Part shown: in pieces, positions 36,271 through 47,233 of the stretch
How the letters are laid out: every line of letters starts with the position of its first letter
How positions within the stretch are numbered: the first letter of the stretch is position 1
Source: Chimonanthus salicifolius
Taxonomy: Eukaryota; Streptophyta; Magnoliopsida; Laurales; Calycanthaceae
Assembly (NCBI GenBank): GCA_013350335.1
Contig: CM023542.1
Coordinates: 5,634,025-5,698,024 of the forward strand
DNA length: 64,000 nt
Reading direction: 5' to 3'
Translations under genes and position numbers: made by a program
Notes under the pieces: model-generated
Databases searched by the model: none
What the model saw: the letters and a program-made list of their open reading frames with translations, nothing else
What the model was told of the DNA's origin: nothing

Positions 36271-37393
36271 GTGTTAATATTTAAATGGGTTGGAAATGGA
36301 ATGGGTTGATACTTGGAAGGCCCATTTTAAAAATTAAGGAAATGTTCGGGTTCTCAGGTCAGATCCTCAGTTCATGGGTATTTTCAATGGGTCGGATCGG
36401 ATAGTAGAGATGGCTTGGAAGTTGGAACAAAGGATACCTGACCCCACCTACCCAACTTACACCCTAGTACTATTGATAAGGTTTTAGTATTTTAATATTT
36501 GTTTTTTAAATTATATAATTATACAGATTGAAATCACTTGAAGACCTACTATCTATTAAAACTTTTATCACAAAAATTAATTTCTAGTAACTCAATGTCA
36601 ATGGTCAAAATTACTTGGCATAGAATCTTTTCAAAAACGTCTACCAAATTTGACAATCAAGATCAAGTCGCTAAAAATTGATTAAACAAAAATTTTAACT
36701 AGTAATTATTCAAATATACTTTCAACTTAGACGATTATAAATAGACTATAAACTGCAGGCTTGTTTTTTTACAAAGCCCAGCCTGTACTTGGCCCATGAA
36801 CACTCATACTGGTAAGATCAGGATTCATGTACAAGGGCATGTGGTAAATTATAAATCTCATAAATTACCTAGTAAAGAGGGTTCCTCCTAAGTAGGGAAC
36901 GGAACAGGCCAGGCCAAAACAATGACAAGTCTGATTAGAAAATGAAAAGCCCACCTTGGCCCAAGCCAATTATAAACTAAAAAGACCAGGCCCAGCTAGA
37001 AACCCAATTTCCCTAACTAGCCATAATACTTTATTATTTTTAAATTTCAACATGTCTACATAATTGGGCCGAGCATGGGCTTCGGTGTTGCACATTGAAA
37101 CAAAAAAACAAAAATCAAAATCCCCTAAAAAACAAAGGAGGGGAGTGACATCAATGCCATTGAATTAATAATAAGATGGATAGAAAATGTTTAGCTAAAT
37201 TTCATGGTGAATATAAGGTGAAGACATTCAATATTTTTCATGATTTTCTGACATTAAAAATAACAAAAGAAAATGCTGACATTAAAGACTATTTCAACAG
37301 AAACAAAATAGGAACACTGAAGTGAGATTTACAAAATAAATTGCTGCAACATGAACATCCACTGTGGGGATTGGCTGGGCTGGACTATTATCA
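36271..37393 (-). repeat. Duplicated downstream flank of DUF674 copy A
   Basis: Text such as GGCCCATGAACACTCATACT, GGGCATGTGGTAAATTATA and AATGCCATTGAATTAATAAT recurs downstream of the other DUF674 copies (about 40.2-40.9, 45.0-45.9, 56.2 and 61.3-61.75 kb). The amplified unit therefore includes at least 1 kb beyond the last exon. Confidence 0.7.
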
Positions 37394-38383
37394 TCATGGA
37401 TCCTTCTTCCCAATGAATACGTCAGTAAGCACAGTGTTGGACTGAAGAGAAGCCTTGAGCAAAGCTAGACCCTTTCATGCAGAACCAAATAGGGATATGA
37501 ATAAGACAAGAATGAACAATAAATATAGAGAAAGTAAAATCAATCATAAATTAATAAGAGAGAAATTTTTATACTAAATTCCATCAATGCCGATTAAGAA
37601 CATGGGCAGATGAACTCAAGCCCTAAAAGAAACTGAAATTTGTATGTGGAGGTCCAAGTTTTCTGTGGAAAATGAAACAGTGTATCTTACTTTGAAGTGG
37701 AGGATGTTTGCCTCTTTCATTCCTACTTCTACCACGTTCTCTTGAAGAGCACACGCATCTTTGATGCTGAGCTTGTTAAGAAGAGCAATGCTTGATATAG
37801 CGGACGTGGGAGTCACCACCAGATCGTCCATGACAGTGTAGGAAACCACTCCCATGACGAAGCCACCACTCCCCTTAGAAGATGACGGCGCCACATAATC
37901 TATTACAGCAGTCATTATTATTTTGCAAACAGGACAGAGAGTCCCTGCACCATCAGAAACAAATCCATGTTGGCTTGTAATACCATAACTGGCATAATAT
38001 CTATCTCCGTAACCAGAACTAGTGCATACATAGTACTTATTTGGAGTCTTTGCAGCATCGTTCTGCAATAGAAGAGGATTATTTGGAAGTGATGAAATTG
38101 GAGGACTCAAAAGAAGGTTCTTGTCTTTATTGGGTTGAATGTATTCAGAGTTCAACTTCTCTACGCTTTCCTACAATTTCCCTAAACATCCCACCATGGA
38201 ATTCTTGGTCAGTAGCTTCACAATAGCCCCACCAGGCATTGTTAAAAGACTGAAAAGAAAATCCACAAAATCTTTCCCCGCTTCTGCAAATAGCACCCTG
38301 TTAGAACTCTTGTCCACCAAAAGCTTCAAGCTCATCTTCGTTTCCATCTCTGCTGCATTACTGACTATGTGGTTACAATCCAT
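37394..38383 (-). pseudogene. DUF674 copy A, nonsense codon in exon 1 and GC splice donor
   Basis: A plant DUF674 family gene; the function of the family is unknown. Exon 1 (38383-37712) starts MDCNHIVSNAAEMETKMSLK and carries the family start SLKLLVDKSSNRVLFAEAGK. At 38171-38173 the Tyr codon of LGKLYESV is a TAG stop (TAT to TAG). Beyond the stop the same frame stays open through TLCPVC and TVMDDLVVTPTSAISSIALL. The exon ends ...VGMKE, where the donor reads AG|GCAAAC instead of the GT seen in all paralogues. Exon 2 (37471-37394) encodes GLALLKASLQSN, then TVLTDVFIGKKDP and stop, and joins in frame. GC-AG introns can be spliced, so the nonsense codon is the main lesion. Without it the product would be about 249 aa. 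Confidence 0.85.
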
Positions 38384-38541
38384 TTATACACTTCTTTGAA
38401 ATCTGAAATTGGAGATAAAAAGGGTAGATAACGCTTGGAATTGCATCAATTATTGTGATGATTCATATTCCATACTCTTCTTCTATAAGATCCATTATGA
38501 TAATGATCAATGGTGAGTTAATGGCTCTTTGGCTTCACCAT

Positions 38542-38715
38542 TCTACATAGAGCACTGAAATCTCACGTATTCATTAGATGAATCTGAACCGTCCAGTAGT
38601 GCTACATGGAGCACTGAAATCATACTTGATCATTGAATGAATCTGAACCGTCTAGTAGTGCTACATAGAGCACGGAAATCTCACTTATTCATTAAATGAA
38701 TGGTACTGCTCTACA
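38542..38715. repeat. 59-60 bp tandem repeat, about 2.9 copies
   Basis: Units start with CTACATAGAGCACTGAAAT (38542), CTACATGGAGCACTGAAAT (38602) and CTACATAGAGCACGGAAAT (38661). They share TGAATCTGAACCGTC...TAGTAGTG at the end; the last unit is cut short. It lies 160 bp upstream of DUF674 copy A and is absent from the other copies. Confidence 0.85.
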
Positions 38716-38719
38716 AAGC

Positions 38720-40180
38720 AGTGCTTTAGACCTGGGTTCCACAGAACGGTGTGGTCTACATGGGCGTCGTTATACGAATCGATCTCATCTGATTTTTATG
38801 TATTTAATTTTAAAAATTCTGAAAATTTTATAAAAAAAGTCTAAAATATTATGTGATTCATTCCTATGTAATTGCATCATTATTTAAAAGTCATTCAGAT
38901 ATTCAAATGTGGTTTTGATATTACAAATTGAGAATTAGAAATATTTTTAAAGAAGATGTGGAAAAATCCAAAAAAAATGGAAGAATTCTAATAATTTTCT
39001 GCGAAGATATTGACGCGGATAGTTATTAGAAAATAACTATATTATAAATAATTTAGTTGGATATTTAATTAAATTTGGTAAAACTCATTAGAAAATGAGT
39101 TTAAATTGAAATAATCTTGTATAATGAAATTTATGTACAAAATTAAGTACAATTAAATTTAAAAGAACGAAATAATTTTTTATAAAATATTAACAAATTG
39201 AACGAATAAACTGATAATAAAACCGAATTAAAAATAAAGAATGAAACATTATTAAAATGAATAATAAATTAAAAAGAAAATCTATAACAGGTGTACTTGT
39301 ACGGGTATATGTGTTAGACGTGTCCTACCTTCAAAATTGTTATAGTGGATATACTGGATATGTGAAGTTGATCTTGGCAGATTAAAATATGAAATTATGA
39401 TTAGTATTAAATTATAAATTAAGTTAAGAAAATGTACTTTAATACTTAAGAAGTTAATGAAGAAGTGAATTTAGTGAAAGACAAATATTTAGGTTGATTA
39501 GACCTGGATGAGTGAGGCAATGAATATCTAAGGTCGTGGGGACGTGAGTGACATTGAAACACCGTATTTTCGAGAACGAGCACCATTGTATTTTCGAAGA
39601 TAGGGAGCATTCCTCGTGAAGCACAAAACTAGGATCGGGTTTGCCTTTTGCTCGAGTCTATTCAAGAAAGAAAGTTCGATTTTCACGTCACTTCAAATAA
39701 TCATTCTCCATAGAGTTGCTCGATATGTGAGTAGCATACGACGTTTGTATCCATGTCGTAAATGTGTTCCATAGCATGGGTGGGATCATCATAGAAGGAA
39801 TGTTGAGAGAAACCATTGTGATGAATGCAAATTCAATTGGCAAGAAGGATTACTGATTCAATTTTAATTCTGAAATGCTTGTTAATAATTCAAAACAAGA
39901 CTAAAGCAGTTGGTGGCATTACATTCATGCAGGTGTTTGTATCTTCGCAGCTCTCTTGTCTCTCATTTTCTCCCACAATTTCTATCACTGTCTCTTAAAA
40001 AATTTCAAATTTTCCTTTACAAACTTTGAGTTGATAAATTTAAGCTATAATGATGTTTACTTCATACAAAATAGAAAATAAAATTATATAAATTAAAAGG
40101 CAACATAAAAAAAAAACCTATCAAGGAAAACTTAATTTCAAAATTTAACATCTAGACATTCCATATTAATGGTCAAAACG
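38720..40180. other. 1.5 kb A+T-rich stretch between DUF674 copies
   Basis: No supported feature. Confidence 0.35.
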
Positions 40181-40401
40181 GGCTTTAAAATGTAAGCTTG
40201 ATTTTTTTTTGACAAAGTCCGACCCAAACCTGGCCATGAACACAAGTACTGCTAAGTTAAGGATTAGTGTAAAATGGCATGTGGTAAATTATACAACATA
40301 CTTGTATACATACTCTCTTACCAATTGCCTAGAAAAGAACTTCCTCCCAAGTCCCAAGTAACGAAGAGAACAAACCAGGCCCAAAACATGACATGTCTGT
40401 T

Positions 40402-40578
40402 CCGGGTGTCAAAAAATTGCCGATATTAGATATCGTCATCTCGGCAATCTTGACCGATATCTCTCTCTCTCTCCTAATTTTTTTCCAACAAATCTCAATT
40501 TTATAAATGTGTATTGGCTGATATCGGTGAGAACATCTCGGCCAATACGTACAGTATCGACAGAGATTTGTGACCCTG
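40402..40578. mobile_element. hAT-type MITE, CCGATATCGG family, copy 6
   Basis: Starts CCGGGTGTCAAAAAATTGCC and ends GATTTGTGACCCTG. Flanks TGTCTGTT and ACTCTGTT match at 6 of 8. The interior has GCCGATATTAG and GGCTGATATCGG. It sits in the duplicated flank of DUF674 copy B; the equivalent flank of copy A lacks it. Confidence 0.7.
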
Positions 40579-40975
40579 ACTCTGTTCCTAATTAACAAAT
40601 ATAGAGCCGATACTGATCCAAGCCCAATTACCAAGCCAAAAGTATAAGGCCAGCTAGAACCCAATTTCCTTAATTATCTATATCACTATATTATTTTTAA
40701 ATTCAATATGTCTACAAAATTGGGCCGAGCATGGGCTTCGGTGTAGCACATAGAAAAAAAAAACAAAAATTTAAATCCCCTAAAAAACAAAGAAAGAGGG
40801 AAGTGATATCAATGCCATTGAATTAATAATAAGATGGACAGCTTACTGTAAGCAAAAGAAAACAGCCCATTAAAGACTCTTTCAATAAAAACAAAATGGG
40901 AACACACTGAACTAAGATTTCCAAAATAAAATGCTGCAACATAAACATCCATTGTGGGGGTTAGGCAGGGCTGGA

Positions 40976-42134
40976 CTATCTTCGTCGAACCTTCTTCGAT
41001 GTGATGTTCGGCATGAATACATCAGAAAGCAGAGTGTTGGACTGGAGAGAAGCCTTGAGCAAGGCTAGACCCTTTCATGCAGAGAAGCAAAAAGGAATAT
41101 GAATCAGACAAGAATGGAACAGTAAATATAGAGAAGAAAGCAAAATCAATCATCAATTGACAAGAGAGAAATTTTAATACTGTAAATTACATCAATGTCG
41201 ATTCAGAAATTGGGCAGACGCACTCAGGCCTTAAGAATAAAACTGAATTTTGTAGATGTCAAATTACAATAAGAACAGAGTTGTATGTGGAGGTCCACCA
41301 CCTCCAAGCTAAACAAAAACGAATAATGTAACAGTAAATCTTTTTTCTTATCTGAGAAATCACTGTATATGAACAACCCCACCTAAATGGATTCATGAAA
41401 CACAGACTAACCAAAATGCAGTTTTTTTTTTTAAAAAAAAAAAGAAGCAGCAGCAGCAGAAGAAGAAGAAAACTCTGATTATTTCTTACTGTTCAGTGGA
41501 TGATGATTACCTCTTTCATGCCTACTTCCACCACCTTCTCTTCAAGAGTACCCACATTTTTTATGCCGAACTTGTTAAGAAGAGCAATGCTTGACACTGT
41601 AGACATGGGAGTCACCACCAAATCGTCCATTACAGTGTAGGAAACCACTCCCACGACGAAGCCTCCACTCCCCTTTGAAGACAACCCTTCCGCCGCACCC
41701 GGCGCAAAGTATTTTATCTCACCATTCATTCTACTATTGCAAGAAGGACAGAGAGTGCCTGCAACATCAGTAAAAAATCCATGGCGTAAACTGGAATTAC
41801 TGCATACGTAGTACTTATTTGGAGGCTTTGCATCGTCGTTCTGCAATAAAAGAGGACAGGTTTGGTCATTTGAAAGTGACGAAGTTGCAGGGCTCAAAAA
41901 CAGGTTCTTGTCTTTATTGGGCTGAATGTAGTCAGAGCTCAACTTCTCTAAGCTTTCATACAACTTTCCTAAACATCCAACCACGAAATTCTTGTTAAGT
42001 AGCTTCACAACAGCCCCAACAGGCAGTGTGAAGAGACTGAAAAGAAAATCCACAAATTCTTTCCCAGCTTCAGCAAATACCACTTTGTTGGAACTCTTGT
42101 CCACCAAAAGCTTCAAGCTCATCTTGGTTTCCAT
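40976..42134 (-). CDS. DUF674 family protein, copy B (apparently intact)
   Basis: The only copy of the array without a visible lesion. Exon 1 (42134-41511, 208 codons) and exon 2 (41071-40976) join through a GT-AG intron of 439 bp to give about 239 aa. The protein begins METKMSLKLLVDKSSNK, then VVFAEAGKEFVDFLFSLFTL. A cysteine pair TLCPSC lies at mid-length, followed by the family block SYTVMDDLVVTPMSTVSSIA and the C-terminal GLALLKASLQSN with LLSDVFMPNITSKKVRRR. The extra N-terminal codons of copy A (MDCNH...) are present, but their ATG is CTG here, so the start at METK is chosen. Family members can carry more than one DUF674 unit; this has one. Exon 2 is longer at the C-terminus than in the paralogues and more basic. 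Function unknown; cytosolic by lack of signal or membrane segment. Confidence 0.85.
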
Positions 42135-42472
42135 GTCTGCTGCATCAGTGACTTTGTGGTCACAATCCAGTAATTTGAAATCTGAAAGTGGAGATGAGAT
42201 GGGTACATATTGTTTGGCGCTGAATCAATTATTGAGGTGAATGATTAGCCCTTGTACCGATGAAGAATACGTACAGTTCACTCTTCATTTACATGGAAAA
42301 TTTAAGATATATTATGGCTATGATCAATGGTGAGTTGGTGACTCTTCGGCTTCACTGTTCTCGTGGTATGGTTCAATTGAAAACAGTGAAAAGATTGATA
42401 GCCATCTATGAAAATTTTGGTTCTGGAAATATCACTAGTTTCTGGTGTTTCAATTAGGGGCTAAAGATATAA

Positions 42473-43200
42473 AATATTTATATATATTAGTGAAAAAGGC
42501 ATGGATTTTGTTCGAGAGATATCGGTCAAATAAATGATAGTAGATATCTCCTTCTTTACTTTAAAATAATTTGAGCAAAATTTTTTCCATATTTATATAT
42601 TAACTTGAAACAAGTGCATTTTATCATTTAAATTTATCTGATCATAAAATCTAGTTTATTTTAAATATTTTTTATGAATTTTCTCTTTCAGATGAATTTT
42701 TTGTAAAGTGGGTTTTCTTTTTCATCTTTTTTCGATGATGACATGACAAGAGTGAACAAAGATGGGTTAAATCTTTCAAATTCATTAGATTAAATATTAA
42801 AATTTCCTTTTACTCTATTTTTAACCATTTTGGATAAATATATTTTAACTTTCAAACTCTTTCTATAAAATTATAATAAAAATTGTATAACTACTGAAAT
42901 ATGTTTGAGACAGAAAAAAAAAATTATCATGTAAAATTTAAAATTTTCCATACATTTGCAAATAGATATTACACCACAGCCACTAGCTTAATGACCCTAT
43001 CCCACAACATATAAAACTATGTGTGCAGGGTAAAAATCAGAAGGAAGAATCTTTTGATCTTACTCTATATCTTCCACATAGGTCAACTTAAGTCTAATAT
43101 AATAAATTTATTAAAAAAATTATCTAAATTTACTATATATCTTTTATATGGGTTTACTTTAGTCTAATATAATATAATAAATATGTTCAAAATATTTTTA
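42473..43200 (+). repeat. Dispersed ~0.7-1.1 kb repeat R, copy 1
   Basis: Begins near TATATATTAGTGAAAAAGGC and includes AAAATAATTTGAGCAAAATT, TTTATATATTAACTTGAAAC and GTGTGCAGGGTAAAAATCAG. The same order of phrases recurs at 49.86-50.85 kb (direct) and 60.03-61.18 kb (inverted). No coding capacity; the type is unknown. Confidence 0.75.
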
Positions 43201-44985
43201 TTTGAATCTGAGTACAACAAAAATCACTTTAATCAAATCAATCAAACAAAGTTTTTACAAAACATAAGATGATAAAAAAATTATGTGTTAAAACTATCAA
43301 TTGAAGAACTTAAAAATATAACTTTAGTAATTGAAATAGAGAAATATTTACTGAGCTATTTATTAAAAAATATACAGCTCCACTTTTCAAAATCTAAACT
43401 ACCCCACCTCTCTCTCTAAATGATGAAGATAAAAGAGGTGAATAAGTGATCAACACTCGTAGCTGGGCTTACAATTACCGGATAGGCTTGACCCAAGACC
43501 CACTCTTTTTCATCTCTAAATACAAAGAATCATCAGTTTACAATGAAGAAGGAGTGGGTATGTGCCATTTTGCATCCATTTAGACTTTAGACGTTAAAAG
43601 GCTAAGTTTAATTTCAATAATAGAGAAAATAGAGTGAAATACATTTGATGAATTTGAACTTTGTAAAGATTTAAATTAAAAATTTAATGTGATTGCTGAA
43701 GAAGTCAATCTTCTTCTGCAAATCTCTCTATTCATACACACCAACACTATAGACCGTCCTATCTATCCATACACATGGAAGTAACACCACATAGAGGATC
43801 CTTGTCTATTGAGTGAGTCACTTGAATCCAAAAGCTCCAACATCTCAACAGATTCTCCGTTGAAATTTATATAAAGTTTTTAACTTAATCTCAATTCGAA
43901 AGCTCAAAGCTAGGAGAAATCTATCACTTGAAAGAATTAGTTATGGAGACAATTATATAAAAAAATTATTTTAATGTTCTATTTGCGTAGTCTAAGATCC
44001 ACTGAATCGTTCAAGTTTAAAATTTAACAAGTTAAAAAGTTAATGTAGATACAAAATAATCAAATAGATCATTCAAACGAAAAAAATATTAGGTATATAT
44101 GTTATTAAGGTCAGGCTATCTATCTTTGTTGTTCATTTTAAAAAATGTATATTCTAAACTCTAAAATTTTATCTGATAGAAAATTTAATCTTATATTGGT
44201 TGGATTAAATTTATCACACTTTATTTAAAAATATTTTTTTAAATAAAAATTTAAAATATTTTTTTAAATTTACATGTGAAAAATTTCAGAATATCAAAAT
44301 AATCTTCACAACTAAAATCTACTCTTAAAATACATCAAAATTAGGCAAATGAGTCTCGGACCCAAAGTCTCACGGTTTCTATCATTCTATGATTCTATCC
44401 CAATTCCAAAGCCAATACTGTTATGGACTCTCTCTCTCACATGCAACTGCAGAAGTCTATTGCTGAAGCAGGCACAGTCCCATCCGCAGACCAGACTGTC
44501 TCGCTTTCTTTCAACTCAACTCTACTTTGCTGGAGCACGCATAGTCCCATCGGCAGAGAAGAGATTAGACCGTCGCCAGCTGTTTCTTCTTTTAAAAAAG
44601 AAAAATATTTAAACGGTTTAAGAGATTTAAAGGTCAGGGTTTAATTTAGAAAACTGAGTTAGAACCGCGGCTCTTGAAGTTTTTAAATTCGGGACAAGTT
44701 TTTATAATGATGATTCTCTCGTTTGAAATTTGATTTTGATTTAAAATTAATTTATTCAGACACTCAATTTTTCTTTTTCAGACGATCAATACATCCATTT
44801 TACATGAAATCATCCTAAACGAATGAGTTATGGAGAAAAATTTTCAAAATACATCATTTCTTGATCAATTCTTATAAAAAAGTTATCAAAATTCATTTAC
44901 GTTAAATTTTGAATTCTGAAATTGATTTCAAATGAAAATGATATAATTTTTTTATTTAATAATATTAATAATTATGATTACTTAA
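43201..44985. other. 1.8 kb A+T-rich intergenic region
   Basis: Two overlapping plus-strand frames (44349-44644, 73-87 codons) lie in the only G+C-richer patch. They have no family resemblance. Otherwise nothing supported. Confidence 0.35.
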
Positions 44986-46055
44986 TGTTAAACTAATTGA
45001 ATATGGAATGGATAAATACTTGTATGCCCATTTTAACAATTTGAAGAAATGTTCGAGTCAAGCCAGTACTTAAAAATAAGATTAGCATAGGGTCTGGATT
45101 CGAAAAAGTGGAGTTTGAGTTGGGATCAAAGATATAGGACCGTACCCAACCAACTTGCACCCTTAGGTACTATGTGGTACTATTTTATAATTTCAAACAC
45201 TTTATTAAAATTTAAAAATATATTCACACAAATTGAAAAATCACTTAAAGGTCTCCTATCTATTAAAATTTTATCTACATCTAATTTCTAATCATTCGAT
45301 ATTAATGATCAAAATCACTTGACATTGATCTTTTAAAAAATGTAAAATAAATTTGACAATCAAAGTCAATTAGCTAAAAGCCTTAAAAAATACTTAGATT
45401 AAAATTTAACTAGTTGTAATTATTTATATATATATTTCATTATGTGCGATTATAATTTTATTTAAAACACAAATATATAATAAAAAATAGAAAAACATTA
45501 CCAAATATAAAATAAACTGGCATTTAATTGCAGGCTTAGCTCTTTTCAAAAAGCCCAGCCCGTGCAAAGTCCATGAACACTGCTACTGGAAAAATTAGGA
45601 TTCATGTACAAAAGCATGTGGGAAATTATACTACCATACTTGTAAACATACTCGCTTACGAATTGGCTAGAAAAAGGCTTCCTCCCAACAATGGAAGAGA
45701 ACGGGCTAATCCCAAACCATGACTACGTCTTTTCACAATTATCAAATGAAAGCCGAGCCTGACCCAAGCCCAATTAGCAAGTCCAAAGACCCAATTAAAA
45801 TCCCGTAAAAACAAATAAAGATGGGAGTGATATCAATCCCGTTGATTAGTAAAAAGATGTATAGAAAATATTTAGCTTAATAATTTTCATGGTTTTTAAG
45901 ACACTAAAAATAACACTTGCAGCTCAATACGCAAAAGGCAGCACATTAGAGAATCTATCGACAAAATACAAAATAGGAACACTGAAGTAAGATTTCCAAG
46001 ATAAAATGCTGCAACATGAACATCCACTGTGGGGGCAGACTGGGCTGGACAATCT

Positions 46056-47091
46056 TCATGGAACCTTCTTCGACAAGAATACATCAGTTAGCACAGTCTT
46101 GGAGTGCAGAGAAGCATTCATCAAAGCTAGACCCTTTCATGCAGAGAACCAAAAAGGAATGTGAATCAGACAAGAATGGAACAATAAATATATAAATGAG
46201 AAATTTGTATACTAAATTCCATCAATCTCGATTCAGAAATTGGGCAGATGCAGTCGGGGCTTAAAAGAGACTGGACTCTGTAAATACCAAATTACAGATG
46301 ACATTTATAATTCTGGTAAGGAAGAAAGAAGTCCGACGAAAATGAAACATAGACCCCTCTTGGGTTCACCGAGATTGTTCCTAAAATTGGAATTTAACTT
46401 AGAGATCTCACACTGGAGAATTTACAGAATACTGGTAACAGTAAAAACAGAGTTTACCTCTTTCATGCCTACTTCCACCACCTTCTCTTCAAGGGCACCC
46501 ACATCTTTGATGCTGAACTTGTTGAGAAGAGCAATGCTTGATATAGTGGACATGGGAGTCACCACCAAATCGTCCATTACAGTGTAGGAAACCACTCCCA
46601 TGACAAAGCCTCCACTCCCCTTTGAAGACGACCCTGCAGCGGCAACCGGCGCCTGCAACATCAAAAACAAATCCATGTTGGCCTGGATTACCACAACTAG
46701 CATAATATTCATCTCGGACACCATAACTAGTGCATACGTAGTACTTATTTGGAGTCTTTGCAGCATCGTTCTGAAATAGAAGAGGATTATTTGGAAGTGA
46801 TGAAGTTGGAGGACTCAAAAGAAGGTTCTTGTCTTTATTGGGTTGAATGTATTCGGAGCTCAACTTCTCTACGCTTTCATACAACTTCCCTAAACATCCC
46901 ACCATGGAATTCTTGTCCAATAGCTTCATAATAGCCCCAACAGGCAGTGTTAAAAGACTGAAAAGAAAATCCACAAAATCTTTCCCTGCTTCTGCAAATA
47001 GCACTCTGTTGGAACTCTCGTCCACCAAAAGCTTCAACCTCATCTTGCTTTCCACGTCTGCTGCATCAGTGAATTTGGGGTTACAATCCAA
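46056..47091 (-). pseudogene. DUF674 copy C, frameshifting deletion
   Basis: Exon 1 runs 47091-46458 and exon 2 46133-46056, with a GT donor. The first codons read TTG GAT TGT (the ATG of copy A is lost), and the METK codon is GTG; the first in-frame ATG is MRLKLLVDESSN. After QHGFVFDVAG about 53 bases present in copy D are missing, including the cysteine pair CPxC. The frame shifts there, into a reading that ends far downstream. The original frame resumes as PVAAAGSSSKGSGGFVMGVV and continues normally to VEVGMKE. Exon 2 is intact: GLALMNASLHSKTVLTDVFL, then SKKVP and stop. The deletion junction has a GG microhomology. No functional product is expected beyond a truncated N-terminal half. Confidence 0.85.
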
Positions 47092-47233
47092 TTATACACG
47101 TATTTGAAATCTAAAAGTGGAGATCACATGGGTAGATAATGTTTGGTCAAACTTCAAATTTCTAAGAAAACAATGGTCAAACTTCAAATTTCAAAGCCCA
47201 TTGAAAAATGTATATTTTCATCCAATCTCTCCC

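Noticed and set aside
38041..38399. Plus-strand frames over the DUF674 exons (also at 41992, 46749, 46847, 58344)
   Set aside because: They are antisense to the conserved DUF674 reading and recur only because the genes are duplicated.
44349..44644. Two overlapping frames near 44.4 kb
   Set aside because: No family resemblance, no conserved start context, and the sequence contains an imperfect internal duplication that explains the low stop density.
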